A DNA stretch of 64,000 nt from Paracentrotus lividus (taxonomy: Eukaryota > Echinodermata > Echinoidea > Camarodonta > Echinidae): contig CALNVZ010002100.1 in NCBI GenBank assembly GCA_940671915.1, positions 3,198,896 to 3,262,895 on the forward strand, in the 5' to 3' direction. Position numbers and translations under genes: made by a program. The notes below the pieces were generated by a model that did no database searches, was not told where the DNA came from, and saw only the letters and a list, made by a program, of their open reading frames with translations. Below are positions 23,185 through 36,800 of the stretch, piece by piece. Position 1 is the stretch's first letter. The number at the start of each line of letters is the position of its first letter.

Positions 23185-26100
23185 GATCCAGGGTCCGTCT
23201 TGATAGTACGACCATAGAAATCCTCGTCTCGTCTCCTTTTGAGGTAGTCTCACATCCATTCGTCTTCTTTCGTCTAACGGTACGAACAACTAAAATGATT
23301 TCTGCCTATCTTAAGCATCCTGTATTATTTCAATATTTGTTATTGTATCCTGATTAATATTATTTGATGAGAATAAAGGACTTTTTAATTCAGCTTCAAG
23401 AACAGTATAACCATAGATTCGAGTGATCCAGATTTTGAAGTGTGGTGGGCATAGACTAGGTCAGCCCACCTTTATACAATCAGCTGATTAGGGTCAGACA
23501 GGGTTCAACGCGTCGTCTGCTTTGTGACCCACTTCACACTGGTCACTCCACGCCCATTCCAGTCCATGGGTGGGTCATTTGGGCCTAGGACTTATTCAAT
23601 TTTACATCATTATAAAGGTGTATGGCCTCATAATGATTATGTAAGCGGTCATTATGGCTTTCGTTAAAAAAATGTTATGTAAGAAAATGGCAAGAGTTGC
23701 AATACTGGTATATAGGTGAGTAATGAAATTAGGTGGATGCCTCGGCTGCAGTCATTTTAATTAAAAATAAGCAAAGAATGCTGATTTTGGGAAACATAAT
23801 ATTTCAATAATGGTTGTAATAAGCTGACCAAAACAGCGGATGAGGTTAAAAATTCTACAGAAATTTGTGTCGTTTCCCAGACAGTGTATTTATATATTCA
23901 TGAATGACACAGAGGTGACTGTCTTGAGTTAGCTCAAAATAGAACTTCTGTTTCAGTATTTTGTCAAAAGACTGGGGCTTTGTATCGGAGTACAAGGACG
24001 ATAAAAAAAACTGAGACGACTTGTTCTAATTCTTGTATGAGAGAACAAAGGAATCATTCCTCCTGGAAAATGGTTCAATTTGTTTCACTATATCGGGAAC
24101 CCAAAGAAAAGTGACTTATTGCGATTTCTCTTGCCTATATTTATCCAGAAATCAGTTGGCGGTTTGGATGGCTATTCTCGTATGAGAGCCAACATGAAAA
24201 GCAAATATGAGGTGGAGTATTGACGTCATAAAGCGAACTGTAGTAGGTCTGTTTCTCCTGTCTCTATAGTGAGATATCAACAGGTGTCTTTGTTCGGCTG
24301 GACACTGTATACCTACTCAAACAGGTACAGGACTGTCCTCATATCAACTCCTTTGGCAAAAATAGCCTATGGCCCTACAGGGCGATTCCATGATTTTGTT
24401 GTTTTTGTCTCTTTGGTTTTTTTAGTTTAATATTTATTTCTGTGTCCCGTACGACACAGTATTGTTTTTTATTTCAATTGAAAAGGATGTGTAATCAACT
24501 GGTTCTTGTGCCCCTTCTGGTACTACTTGAATATTCAGGCAAGAAAATATTCCTTTGTTTTCGTGTCGAAAAGATGTAAAATGTTGTCAAAATATCCCGC
24601 ATGACACAGCATGGAATCTCCCTACAATTTTGAAGAATAATTAACCATCTGTTTAATTATTTTCCTCTAAAGTGAACGATTCATCTGGACTATAATCCAC
24701 TGCTCTAGTTTTGGTCAAACCAAGTCATTGTCTTGATAAGAGGACTAAATAAAGATGTATAAAAACGAGATAAAAAGATTAAAACAATGGCCTCATTTTG
24801 AGACTATATTTATGCAGATATTCATGCTAGAGTTATGAAATTGAGTGTTCCAAACAAATGAATGTTTAGCAAGGTCATGCCCTTACCCTGACCCTTCATT
24901 ACATTAAACCTAATGTTTTCTTGGAATAAGTTTATTTCTATAATTATTATACAAGCAATTTCACCTGGTATACCAGTAGAACATTGGATAATCATTATAA
25001 TAGGCGTGCTCTTCCGCCTATGACTTTTATTATACCTCAAGAAAAGATTATGGAAGAATTATGTCATTCGAGCAGGCATCCATAGTTACTGTTCTTTGTA
25101 GAATTGGCTGTTTGTTGATGTTGATAATTAATGAAAAAAGGACAAGACGGTAAATTTATAGGAATGTCCTCATATGAGGTATTAGAAGAAAGAAACTATT
25201 TATGTTTGTACAGTTGTGTTATGATAGTGGGGCAAATATCACTGGTAAAATAAATTTTCTGAAAGCAATGTTATGAAAATTTTCTTTTGACACAATCAGT
25301 AAAAGCAATTAATTTTTTTTTTTTTAATGCTTAATAAAGCCAGAACTCGTGTTATGGTTACGCGTAATTTTGTCTATGTTTTTACCTTTGGAATATAGAA
25401 ATGCGTTCGTCTTTCCCCCCTTTTTGGAAATTTCCAGGGAAAAATGAAATAACCTGTTGTGTGTACTTTCCTGTCTCAAGAAATCAGTGAAAATGGAAAA
25501 AATATATATATGAGCATCCATGAAGTAAGGTTATTGACATTACTTCTTTTTATGTATTGTCCTGTGGAATTGCCCATAATTATAATGGTGGTCAATTCTG
25601 GCTGATCAGTGGTCAGTGGTCAGTGGCCTTTCGAAAGGTCCAAGACATGTCATGACCCCGTCAACTTCGTCCACATTGCAGACATTACATAATGAGCAAT
25701 CCACAACACAATGATCATTCCTAAGTCCTCACTAAAGTCATTCAGGCCTAAGCACTTTTTGGCGTTTTATTTTTTGTTCACCGATTTGATCAAAGCATGA
25801 TCAAAGTTTGCATGAGACCACGTGGTGTTGAGAGGATTAAAAGCACGTGGCGTGTGCCATACATTTTTAAAGACTGTCTAACCCGGTTCCTTTAAATACA
25901 GAATTTTCATGTTATTAGAGTCTTATTAGCTAGAAATGTATAAAAGGCGAATCCGTGACACAAAGCTTATATGCAATTTTCTTCAAATCCAATTCCATTA
26001 AAAGTTCAATGTCAGATATCCTAGAGCGCGCTTCGGACTAAATTCAGAATATAATAGGATCTGATAACAATTTCTGAGAATGCATTCCAAATTCATTTTT

Positions 26101-27337
26101 TTCCCCTGTGCTAAACTATTTCCGGTTCGATACTAGGCATGCGAATTGATCTCGCCACGTGGTCCTTGCATTCTGAATAACAGAGCATGCATGGAGCCTT
26201 TGTTTGAGCACTCAATCATTTTTCTATTATAGTTTTTCGCGCCATTAATGAATATCTATCTGCAACATAATGAACGTTGTTACAGATAAAGTGCCTATTG
26301 TCTGTGGTATTATCGCGATATTGCTTAGTAGGCCTAACATAAATGAGTGCATGTGAAGGCAGTAACCCCTGACTTTATAATGATTCAGTGTATAACTTGA
26401 AAGATACCCTGGAATAGCGAAGGAGGAAAGCTTTCCTCCATGCTTGGAGAAGATTCCCCAAAGCTCCATGGTAGCGAAGGGGTGTAAAATTTCAGATCAG
26501 ATGATCTAACATGTAGGCCTATGGGTCTCCGGATGGGTTTGTGGCCTATAAAGCTTATCATATCTCGAGCTATGTCTCGAGTTTGAATTGAATAGGCATT
26601 TTTAACCATTTTTGGCTGGTAATTCTAAATGACCTTCGCTAACTTAGGGTGATAGGGCCTACAAAGTTGTTTTAATGATTAAGGATGACTGTAAAATAAT
26701 ATTTTATCAATACGACCACCAAATTAGTCAAAATTCTACAAAGATTTATCATGGAAGAGTTTTCATCCAAGGATATATAGGCTACAACCACGAGGTTCAG
26801 GTCCGAAACATGTGATCACTATAGGAAGTATAAACTACCCGCGATCGATTATCCCCTGTGGAGTTTTTGAATGAACTAGCACGCAGAAGGGAGCTGACAG
26901 CCAATTCTACTCTGTTTTTCAAATAAAATTGGACAGGAAGTTCAAAGTTATCGTCGTGAATAGGAAAGGTGTGTGAAAGGTCATAGAAACTCCTGCATGA
27001 TCCCTCTTTGTGCCTCCAAACCATTAACCATAGACCTTGAGCTTGCTTGCATGGACTATACCATGCGTGCCAAAATATTACAATAAAAGAAATTAAAAAG
27101 GAAAACCTGCGATTAGAGAATTGAACAGGATCATGGATCGTAATGGTTTGATCATCAGTATAGACTAGTGCCTCGGGATATACGTAGTACTTGTGTCAGT
27201 ATTAAAAATATTATTATATTAAATAATATTTATAAAGCGATATAATGAAATGGGGATTTGAAGAAGAAAAAAAAACCCTTTATTGTCATGAATTATATAA
27301 TCATCTTGCTAACAAAATGTAAATTTCGATTCCCAGC

Positions 27338-27500
27338 AGAAGATCTGTCAAAGAGACAATGGGAAAGATCATCTTCTTGGACATGTTGGAGATCAGACGA
27401 TGAGGTGATTGTCACTTTAGGTCCACAACATTTGTGCGAATCTCTCCAGCACCACCCTGGACCACCCTGGAAAGAACATCAACGCGGGAAACAAGAATCG
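27338..27500. other. Possible exon in the 7.6-kb segment, strand uncertain
   Basis: A relatively GC-rich block follows an acceptor-like CGATTCCCAG and is open on plus in copy A (27258-27725) and in copy B (34953-35141). The common reading includes EVIVTLGPQ. In copy B the minus strand is also open for 79 codons (34871-35110), containing EIRTNVCGPKVTITSVVL. Conserved openness in both copies is expected because they are the same locus. I recognise no family. It may be an exon on either strand or a repeat fragment. Confidence 0.2.
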
Positions 27501-29458
27501 TTCATTGACCAAACAGAGAAAAACAAAGTAACAGAAGAAAGAAAAGCGGGAATTTATACTTGTTTACTGGTACAAAATTTAAGAAAATCAATAAACGGCG
27601 ATCGATGCCGCATTTTTGAGATCATCCCATCCAAGTTACCTATCCCCCAATCACAACTTGCTCCCATCACCCTGAATAGACAACCACAGAACCTATTCAA
27701 ATCCAGTACTGTGGTATGCGTGTGAAAGGGCGTTCACCGGTTGATCCTAGCTTTTGAAGAGGGGGGCTTATCAGGGGTCAGCTTTCGGTCAGCGGTAGGG
27801 GTAATCACGACGAATGATTGCTTCGTTTCATTTGGTTTATTCTATTCTTTCCGTACATTTTGTTGAATAAAAGCGATTAAATGAAGATTTTACGTGGAAA
27901 TCTGCCCAACAGACAAGGACTATGCTATTATAGCCTTTGACAGGTAAAGGCTACTCCCAAACTAGAGTACAATATAGGAATGTTACCTAACCTGCATTTG
28001 GTACTAGTAGATTATTTCAAGTAGAGTTCAGATAAAGGTGACAGGCAAAAGTGAAAATGCTATAACCAAGGAGCTTCCTTGCTATAACTGTTAAAAAGAT
28101 GAAAATGTTCAGAGTTATATGGAAAGAACCATTTCTTTCTTTCTCTATATACGGTACCAAGATTGATTGTCCATGAAGCTACCCATTGACGCAGAAATTA
28201 ATCACCGTTTATTATTTTGCTTCAAAAGCTAAAAATAAGCCTAAATTCATTTCACTTAAACGAGGATTTAGGCAGATCTATAAATTATATAAAAAATCAC
28301 GATATAATTGAAACTAATATAAAAATTTCGCTCAAGTTCAGAAAGTTTCAGGCATCACGACTCCGAGTTTCTTGAACAAGAGTCGGGTCAAGAGTGCATG
28401 CAAGACATGGTCCTCCGCAAAAAGGGGGCCTAACTTTACAGCCGACCCAGAATGTAATAAGAATCCTGAAATCCCATAGATGAAAAGGACAAAGCAAGTT
28501 TATCTATTCTTATATAGTTCGCTGTGTTCATTGTTCCGATTCAAATCCTACACTAACTTTTGCTTGACCTCTCAGCATTTGTAAGTGGACAAAGAACGCC
28601 GAAAGATTGGAGTGTCCATTTTATAACCGTTCTCAGAAGAAAATAATAAAGATACCTGGTCCGACCACACCGAAACTTTGAAATTTTACTTGCATAACTC
28701 CAGAACATTTTCACGACGACTGAATTCTTATTTTAGCAATGATTGAAAAGAAAATCATCTCTTATCTCTATTTAAATTTAGAACTCCTAAAGATTGAAGT
28801 GTCCATTTGTAACATTTTCTCTGAAGAACATGATAAACGATACCTGGATCGCCACATAAAAGCTCGTGATAATCTTTCAAAACAAACAAATTAACAAACA
28901 AACATAATATATTTTCACGACGGACATAACGAAAACTTGAGGGTCGTAATGTAGGTCGACAAAATTAATCACACACTTTCATTAGTTGTTGTCGTCTTCG
29001 GTTGTACGACTTGCCTTTTAATTGCAATTATTTTAGACAACAACAGATGCATCAGTCTTGAGGGACATATAGTTTTAATTTCAAGCAACACCCTAGACGC
29101 CACAATCAGCTGACTATAAGCCGGATACTTCATGAATACTAATTAGCTGCTTATTATTCATAATGCGGATGCTTGTGATTAGAGATGTCAAGTTGCGGGG
29201 TGCATTGAGAGGTCAAAAGATTTAACTCCAATCATATCTCACTCTTTTTCATTTCTGTTGAAGTCCCCATCGATGTTCTTCATCATTCCATCTCATTTTG
29301 TTTCCTATCATTACGTAATATTTTTTGTAGTCATGATAATTTTGAAAATTCAATAACGTGATGACGTGATACAAATTTATTATATTTTGCTGTTAGAATA
29401 TTGTTTAGATCAGTGGAAGTATAATGCTTCTCGAGGCGAGCCCCATTCTCCATATCCG

Positions 29459-29490
29459 TCTCTCTCCATCTCTCTCTCTCTCTCTCTACT
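29459..29490 (+). repeat. CT microsatellite
   Basis: This is a TCTC-type dinucleotide tract. The corresponding tract in copy B (about 37064-37095) is interrupted, as expected from indel noise in simple repeats. Confidence 0.85.
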
Positions 29491-30831
29491 TTATCTCTAT
29501 CTAATTTCCCCTCTCCCCGTTATCTCTCCCTTCCCCTGTCTTTCCATCGGTTCTTCATGACTCATTTTGCTACTTTCACTTTGCCATACTTCTTAATTCA
29601 CATTATTCGTTAATCTTATGTTTGGCACGTGCGTGATGCGACGTCCCACAGTGGGCCAGGCGTCAGCAAAAGTGCGCCAAAACTGGTTTCTGGTCACCTA
29701 TCCAATTTTGTTTTTTAATATTCTCAGCAAAGATAGCAACCTCTAGAACATCTCCATAAAATATTTCATCATGAATTGATTTAGTTGGTTATTTTTCTTT
29801 GAAATGACCAGAAATTGACTTGTTAGTGGTACACCATTGTGTAAATGACAAATTTCGTTATTTGGGATTTTTTACTAAAATGGGTAGTTCAATATATTTA
29901 AAATTAAATTTGCTTGTTTAAGAATGATCATTTTTAGTGCCATTGAATTTAAAGACAAATAATTATTCACTCGGAAGTAATTTTGGGAGAACCCACTAAA
30001 TAATGGGGGAAATTGCATATTCTTTATTCATACGCATAGATTTTCAAAATTGCTGCCGATGCTGCGCTAAAATTACAATGAGAGTCTTTGTTTATAGTTT
30101 ATGCTTTACATCATACCAAATTTAGCTGCAACCTCCTGCAACCTTCGAGATATAACCAATTTTCCATCCGCATGTTCGCTATTTTACCGTCAAATCTGCT
30201 AAAAAGCGATAATGCGCACGTATTGCGCCACACAAAAGTCTCACCGTAAGTGGCGTAAATATTTCAATTGAAAGCCGAAAAACCAAAACAACCAAAACAC
30301 ATGAATACAATGATTTTCATGAAATACAGGACATGTGTGCTTATGGGGGTGATATATAGTCCTTAGACTGTTACCCCCCCCCCCCCCAACCTATCAATTT
30401 CATGACATCTGAATTGATCTTAATCTGAAATAGTATTTATGATATTTAATTTGGGGCTCACTTATGGGGGGGGGGTGCTGCATGGAAATGAAACATTTTG
30501 GATGCTCCCCACTTCATGAATCTGAATCTACATAAACCATGGACGTATAACTTTTGTTCAATGCATAAACCATGGTGTAAGACGTGTCAAATGCCTTTGT
30601 AATTTTGGACCAATAGGAAGCGTTAGTCGTACAATATATATATATTTTGTATATATTTTGTTAAACAAAATTATTCCTTCATTGTTGGAAAAAGGTTTTT
30701 ATTCTAAAAATTGAATGCCCGGTAGGTCATTAGAATTCCAAGTCTTCATAAATTGTATAGACATTTTGGGGCCTTCTTCCAGTATTTTTACATGGTCAAA
30801 TGGTTGACAAAGATTGGTGTTAGAAATAGGA

Positions 30832-30856
30832 NNNNNNNNNNNNNNNNNNNNNNNNN
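30832..30856. other. Assembly gap, 25 N
   Basis: Exactly 25 unknown bases lie between the two copies of the 7.6-kb direct duplication. The other gap in this window is also exactly 25 N, so the number looks like a fixed placeholder rather than a measured distance. Confidence 0.99.
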
Positions 30857-33800
30857 GATCCAGGCGTCTTGTAGTACTGACCATATAGATATCTCGTCTT
30901 CGTCTCTTTTGGGTAGTCTACATCCATTTCGTCTCTTCGTCTAACGGTACGAACAACTATAATATTTATTTCTGCCTATCTTAAGCATCTGTATTTAATT
31001 TCAATATTTGTTATTGTATCCTGATTAATATTATTTGATGAGATAAAGGACTTTTATATTCAGCTTCAAGAACAGTATACCCATTTAGATCGAGTGATCC
31101 ATATTTTGAAGTAAGTGTTGGGCATTAGATTAAGTAGCCACCTTTATACTCAGCTATTGGGTCAGACAGGGTTCAACGCTCGTCTGCTTTTGTGACCCAC
31201 TCACACTGGTCCTCCACGCCCATTCCAGTCATGGTGGGTTCATTTTGGGCTCTAGGACTATTAATTTTACTATCATATAAAGGTGTATGCGCTCTGTAAT
31301 TGATTATGTAGTCATTATGGCTTTCGTTAAAAATGTTATGTAAGTAAAAGGAAGAGTGCAATAGCTGGTATATAGGTGATGTAATGAATTAGGTGGATGC
31401 CTCTGGCTGCAGTTCATTTTTAATAAAATAAGCAATAGAATGCTGATTTTATTTGGGAACTACTATTTTTCATATATGGTTGTATAAGCTGCCAAAACGC
31501 GGATTGGAGGTTAAAATTCTACAGAAATTTTGTGTCGTTTCCCAGACAGTGTATTTATATATTCATGATGACACGAGGTGGACTGTCTTGGTTAGCTCAA
31601 ATTAGAATTCTGTTTCAAGTTTTTGTCAAAAGACTGGGGCTTTGGTATCGGAGTACAAGGACGATTAAAAAAAACTGAGACGACTTGTCTCTAATTCTGT
31701 TATGAGAGAAAAAGGAATTTCATCCCTGGAAAATGGTTAATTTGTTTCACTATATGGGACAAGAAAAGTGACTTATTTGCGATTTCTCTTGCCTATATTT
31801 ACCAGAATCAGTTGGCCGTTTGGATTGGCTATTCTCGTATGAGAGCCAACATGAAAAGCAAATAGAGGTGGAGTATGAGGTCATTAAAGGAACTGTAGTA
31901 GGTCTGTTTTCTCCTGTCTTATGTGAATATCAAACAGGTGTCCTTTGGTTCGGGCTGGACCACTGTTACCATACTCAAACGGTACAGGACTGTCCTATAT
32001 TTCAACTCCTTGGCAAAAATAGCTATGGCCTACTGGCGATTCCATTTTTTTGTTGTTTGTTCTTTTGGTTTTTTTTAGGTTTATATTTATTCTTGTCCAT
32101 ACGACACGTATGTTTTATTTAATTGAAAAGGATGTGTAATGCAACTGGTTCTTGTGCCCTTCTGGTACTCTTGAATATTAGGCAAGAAAATATTCTTTGT
32201 TTCGTGTCGAAAAGATGTTAAAATGTTGTCAAAATATCCGCATGACACAGCATGGAATCTCCCTACAATTTGAAGAATAATTACCATCGTTTAATTTTTC
32301 CTCTTAAAGTGAACGTCATCTGACTATAATTCCACTGCTCTAGTTCTGGTCAACCAAGTCATTATGTTGATAAGAGGACTAAATAATAGATGTTAAAAAA
32401 ACGAGATAAAGATTAAACAATGGCCTCATTTGAGACTTATATCGATACTTCATGCAGAGTTATGAAATTGAAGTGTTTCCAAACAAATAAGTTTAGCAGG
32501 TCATTGCCCTTCCCTGACCCTCATTACATTTAACCTAATGTTTTCTTGGAATAAGTTTATTTCTATAATTATTATACAGCAATTCACCTGGTACACGTAG
32601 AAATTGATAATCTTATAATGGCGTGCCTTCCGCCTATGACTTTTATTAACCTCAAGAAAAGATATGGAAGAATTAATGTATTCGAGCAGGGCATCATATT
32701 TATGTTCTTTGTAGAATTGGCTGTTTTGTTGTGTTGATAATTAAGAAAAAAGGAAGACGGTAATTATAGAATGTCCTCATATGAGAGTATTAGAAGAAAG
32801 AACACTATTTTATGTTTGTGTACAGTTGTGTTATGATAGTGGGGCAATACATGTAAATAATTTTCTGAAAGCAATGTTATGAAAATTTTCTTTTTGACAC
32901 ATATACAGTAAAAGCAATTAATTTTTTTTTTTTTTAATGCTTAATAAAGCCAGAACTCGTGTTATGGTTACGCCGTAATTTTTCTATGTTTCTACCTTTG
33001 GAATATAGATGCGTCGTCTTCCTCCCTTTTTGGAATATTCCAGGGAACAAATGAATAACCTGTTGTGTTACTTTTCCTGTCTCAAGAAATCATGAAAATG
33101 GAAAAAATATATATATGAAGATCCATGGAAGTAAGGTTATTGACTTACTTCTTTTTGTAATTGTCCGTGAATTGCCCAAATTATAATTGGTGGTCAATTC
33201 TGGCTGATCAAGTGGTCATGGTCGTGGCCTTTTCGAAGGTCAAGCATGTCATGACACCGTCAACTTCGTCCACATTGCAGCATACAATAATGAGCAATCC
33301 ACAACCACAATGATCATTCCTAAGTCTCACTAAAGTCATTCAGGCCTAAGACTTTTGGCGTTTATTTTTGGTTACCGATTTGATCAAAGCATGATCAAAG
33401 TTGCATGGAGACCGTGGTGTGGGGATTAAAAGCACGTGGCGTGTGGCCATTCTTCTTAAAGACTGTCACCGTTCCTTTAAATCAGAATTTTCATGTTATT
33501 AGAGTCTTATAGCTAGAAATGTATAAAAGGCGAATCCGTGCACAAAGCTTATATGCATTTTCTTCAATCCAATCCATTAAAAGGTCATTCAGATATCCTA
33601 GAGCGCGCTTCGGACTAAATTCAGATATATAGGATCTGATAACAATTTCTGAGAATGATTCCAAATTCCATTTTTTTCCCCTGTGGCTAAACTATTTCCG
33701 GTCGATACTTAGGCATAGCGAATTGATCTCGCAACGTGTCTTGCCATATCTGAATACAGAGCATGATGGAGCCTTTGTTTTGAGCACTCAATTCATTTTT

Positions 33801-36800
33801 CTAATTATAGTTTTCGCCGCATTAATGATATATATCTGCAACATAATGAACCGTTGTTACAGAAAAGGCCTATTGTCTGTGGTTATTATCAGCGATATTG
33901 CTTAGTTAGGCTAACATAAATGAGTGCATGTGAAGGTACCCTGACTTTATATGATTTCAGTGTAATAACTTGAAGATACCCTGATAGCGAGAGGAAAGCT
34001 TTCCTCCATGCTTGGAGAAGATTCCCCAAGCTCCATGGTAGCGAAGGGGTGTAAAATTTCAGATCAGATTTCTAACATGTAGGCCTAGGGTCTCCGGATG
34101 GGTTTGTGGCCCTATAAGCTTATCATATTCTCGAGCTATGTCTCGGATTTGAATGAATAGGCATTTTTTAACCATTTGGCTGGTAATTCTAAATGACCTG
34201 CGCTTAACCTTAGGGTGATAGGGCCTACAAAGTTGTTTTAATGATTTAAGAATGACTGTAAAATAATATTTATAATCAATTACGACGCCAAATTAGTAAA
34301 TATCTACAAAGATTATCATGGAACGAGTTTTTCAAATCCAAGGATATAAGGCTAAACACGAGGTTCAGGTCCGAACATGTGATCACCTATAGGAAGTATA
34401 AATTACCCGCGATCGATATCCCTGTGGAGTTTTTGAATGAACTAAGCCCAGAAGGAGCTGACAGCCAATTTCTAACTTGCTTGTTTTACAAATAAAAATT
34501 GGACGAAGTTAAAGTTATCGTCGTTGAATAAGGAAGGTTGGGTTGTGGGAAAAGGTCTAGAAACTCCTGCATGATCCCTCTCTTTGTGCCTCCAAACATT
34601 AACATAGACTTGAGCTTGCTTGCATGGACTATACAATGCGCTGCCAAAAATAATTACAATAAAAGAAATTAAAAGAGAACGCTTGCGATTAGAGAATTGA
34701 ACAGGACATGGATCAGTTATGGTTGATCATCAGTATAAGACTAGTGCTCGGATATACGTTTAGTACTTGTGTCAGTATTAAAAAATATTATTTCACTTAA
34801 ATAATATTTATAAAGCGATATAATGAAATGGGATTGAATGAAGAAAAAACCTTTATTCATGAATTATAAATTATTCTTGCAACAAATGTAAATACTCTAT
34901 CCCAGCAGAAGATCTGTCAAAGAGACAATGGGAAAGATCATCTTCATGGACATTGTTGGAGATCAGGACGACTGAGGTGATTGTCACTTTAGGTCCACAA
35001 ACATTTGTGCGAATCTCTCCAGCCACCAACCTGGACCACCCTTGGACAAGAACATCAACGCGGACAACAAGAATCGTTATTGAAATCCTAATATCTAGAA
35101 GAAAAAACAAAGTACATGAAGAAAGAAAGCGGGAACTTTAATCTTGTTTACTGTAGACAAATTTAAAGAAAATCAATAACGGCGATCGATGCCGCATTTT
35201 TGAGATCAATCCCATCCAAAGTTACCTATCTCCCCCCCCCCAATCACAACGCTCCATCACCCTGATAGACAACCCACAATACCTATTCAAATCCAGTACT
35301 TGTGGTATGCGTGTGAAAGGGCGTTCACCGGTTGATCTAGCTTTTTGAGAAGGGGGGCTTATCAGGGGTCGCTTTCGGTCAGGTAGGGGTAATCACGAGG
35401 GGGGGGGCGAATGATTGCTTCGTTTCATTGGTATTCTATTCTTTCCGTACATTTGTTGAATAAAAGCGATTAAATAAGATTTTCAATCGTGGAAATCTGC
35501 CCAACAGACAAGGACTATGCTATTATAGCCTTTGACAGTAAAGGGCTACTCCCAAAAAACTAGAGAGGGTACAATATGAGGAATGTTACCTAACCTGCAT
35601 TGTACAGTAGATTATTTCAAGTAGAGTTCAGATAAAGGTGACAGGCAAAAGTGGAAAAATGCTATAACAAGGAGCTTCCTTGCTAAACTGGTTAAAAAGA
35701 TTGAAAATGTTCAGAGTTATATGGAAAACCATTTTCTTTCTTCTCTAATATACGGTCCAAGATTGATTGTCCATGAGCTAAACCCATTGACCGCAGAAAT
35801 TAATCACCGTTTATTTCTTTTCAAAAGCTAAATATAAGCCTAAATCATTTCACTTAATACGAGGATTTAGGCGATCTATAATATATAAATAAAAAATCAC
35901 GATATAATTGAAACTAAATAAAATTCGGCTTCAGTTCAAGAAGTTTCAGGCCTACACGACTCCTGAGTTTCTTGAACAAGAGTGGGTCAAGAGTGACATG
36001 CAAGACATGGTCCCGCAAAAAGGGGGTCCACCCACTTAGAGCCGACCAGAATGTTAATAAGAATCTGAATCCCATGATTGAAAGGAAAAGCAAGTTTTTC
36101 TATTCTTATATAGTTTCGCTGTGTTCATTGTTCCGATTCAAATCCTACACTTAACTTTGCTTGACTCTCAGCTTGTAAGTGACAAAGAACGCCGAAGATG
36201 GGTGTCCATTTTATAACCGTATCTAGAAGAAAATAATAAAGAACGCCCCTAGTCACCACACAGAATCTTCTGAAATTTTTACACTTTTTGCAATAACTCA
36301 GAACATTTTCACGACGCGATGAATTCTATTTTTTAGCCAAATGTTGAAAAGAAAATCATCTCTTTATCTCTTTAAATTTAGAACTCCTAAAGATTGAAGT
36401 GTCATTTTGTAACATTTTCTCTCTGAAGAACATGATAAACGATACCTGATCGCCCACATAAAAGCTTCCGTGATAACTTTCAAAACAAACAAATTAACAA
36501 CATAACCATAATTATATTTCAACGGGACCGGACAATAACGAAAACTTGGGGTCGTAATGTAAGCGCGACAAAATTATATCACACACTTATATTGTTGTTG
36601 TCGGTCTTGGTTACACGAACTTGCCTTTAAATGGCAATATTTTAGACAACAACAGATGCATCAGTCTTCGAGGGACAATATAGTTTTTAATTTCAAGCAA
36701 ACACCCTAGACGCACAATCAGCTGACTATAGCCAGGATACTTCATGCAATACTAATTAGCTCTTATTTATAATGCGGTGCTTGTGATTAGAAGATGTCAG

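Larger units (their letters stand above)
23185..30831 (+). repeat. Direct duplication, copy A (7.6 kb)
   Basis: The sequence from GATCCAGGGTCCGTC to TAGAAATAGGA is repeated in the same orientation at 30857-38456. Copy A ends at the last base before the 25-N gap, and copy B starts at the first base after it. The copies differ mostly by one-base gaps and hold the same landmarks in the same order: a CT microsatellite near 29459, the CCCACAGTGGGCC word near 29645, and poly-C near 30377. I see no clearly coding gene in it. The layout suggests overlapping contig ends rather than a biological duplication. Confidence 0.95.

Noticed and set aside
24150..24400. GYSRM-like reading and the 100-codon ORF at 31820-32122 as a possible integrase fragment
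   Set aside because: The two copies of this locus read different frames, no catalytic motif follows, and the long frame exists only in one copy because of indels.
27258..27725. 155-codon ORF as a confirmed gene
   Set aside because: Starts in a poly-A-derived Lys run, and the second copy of the same locus has a different frame. It was kept only as a weak exon candidate.
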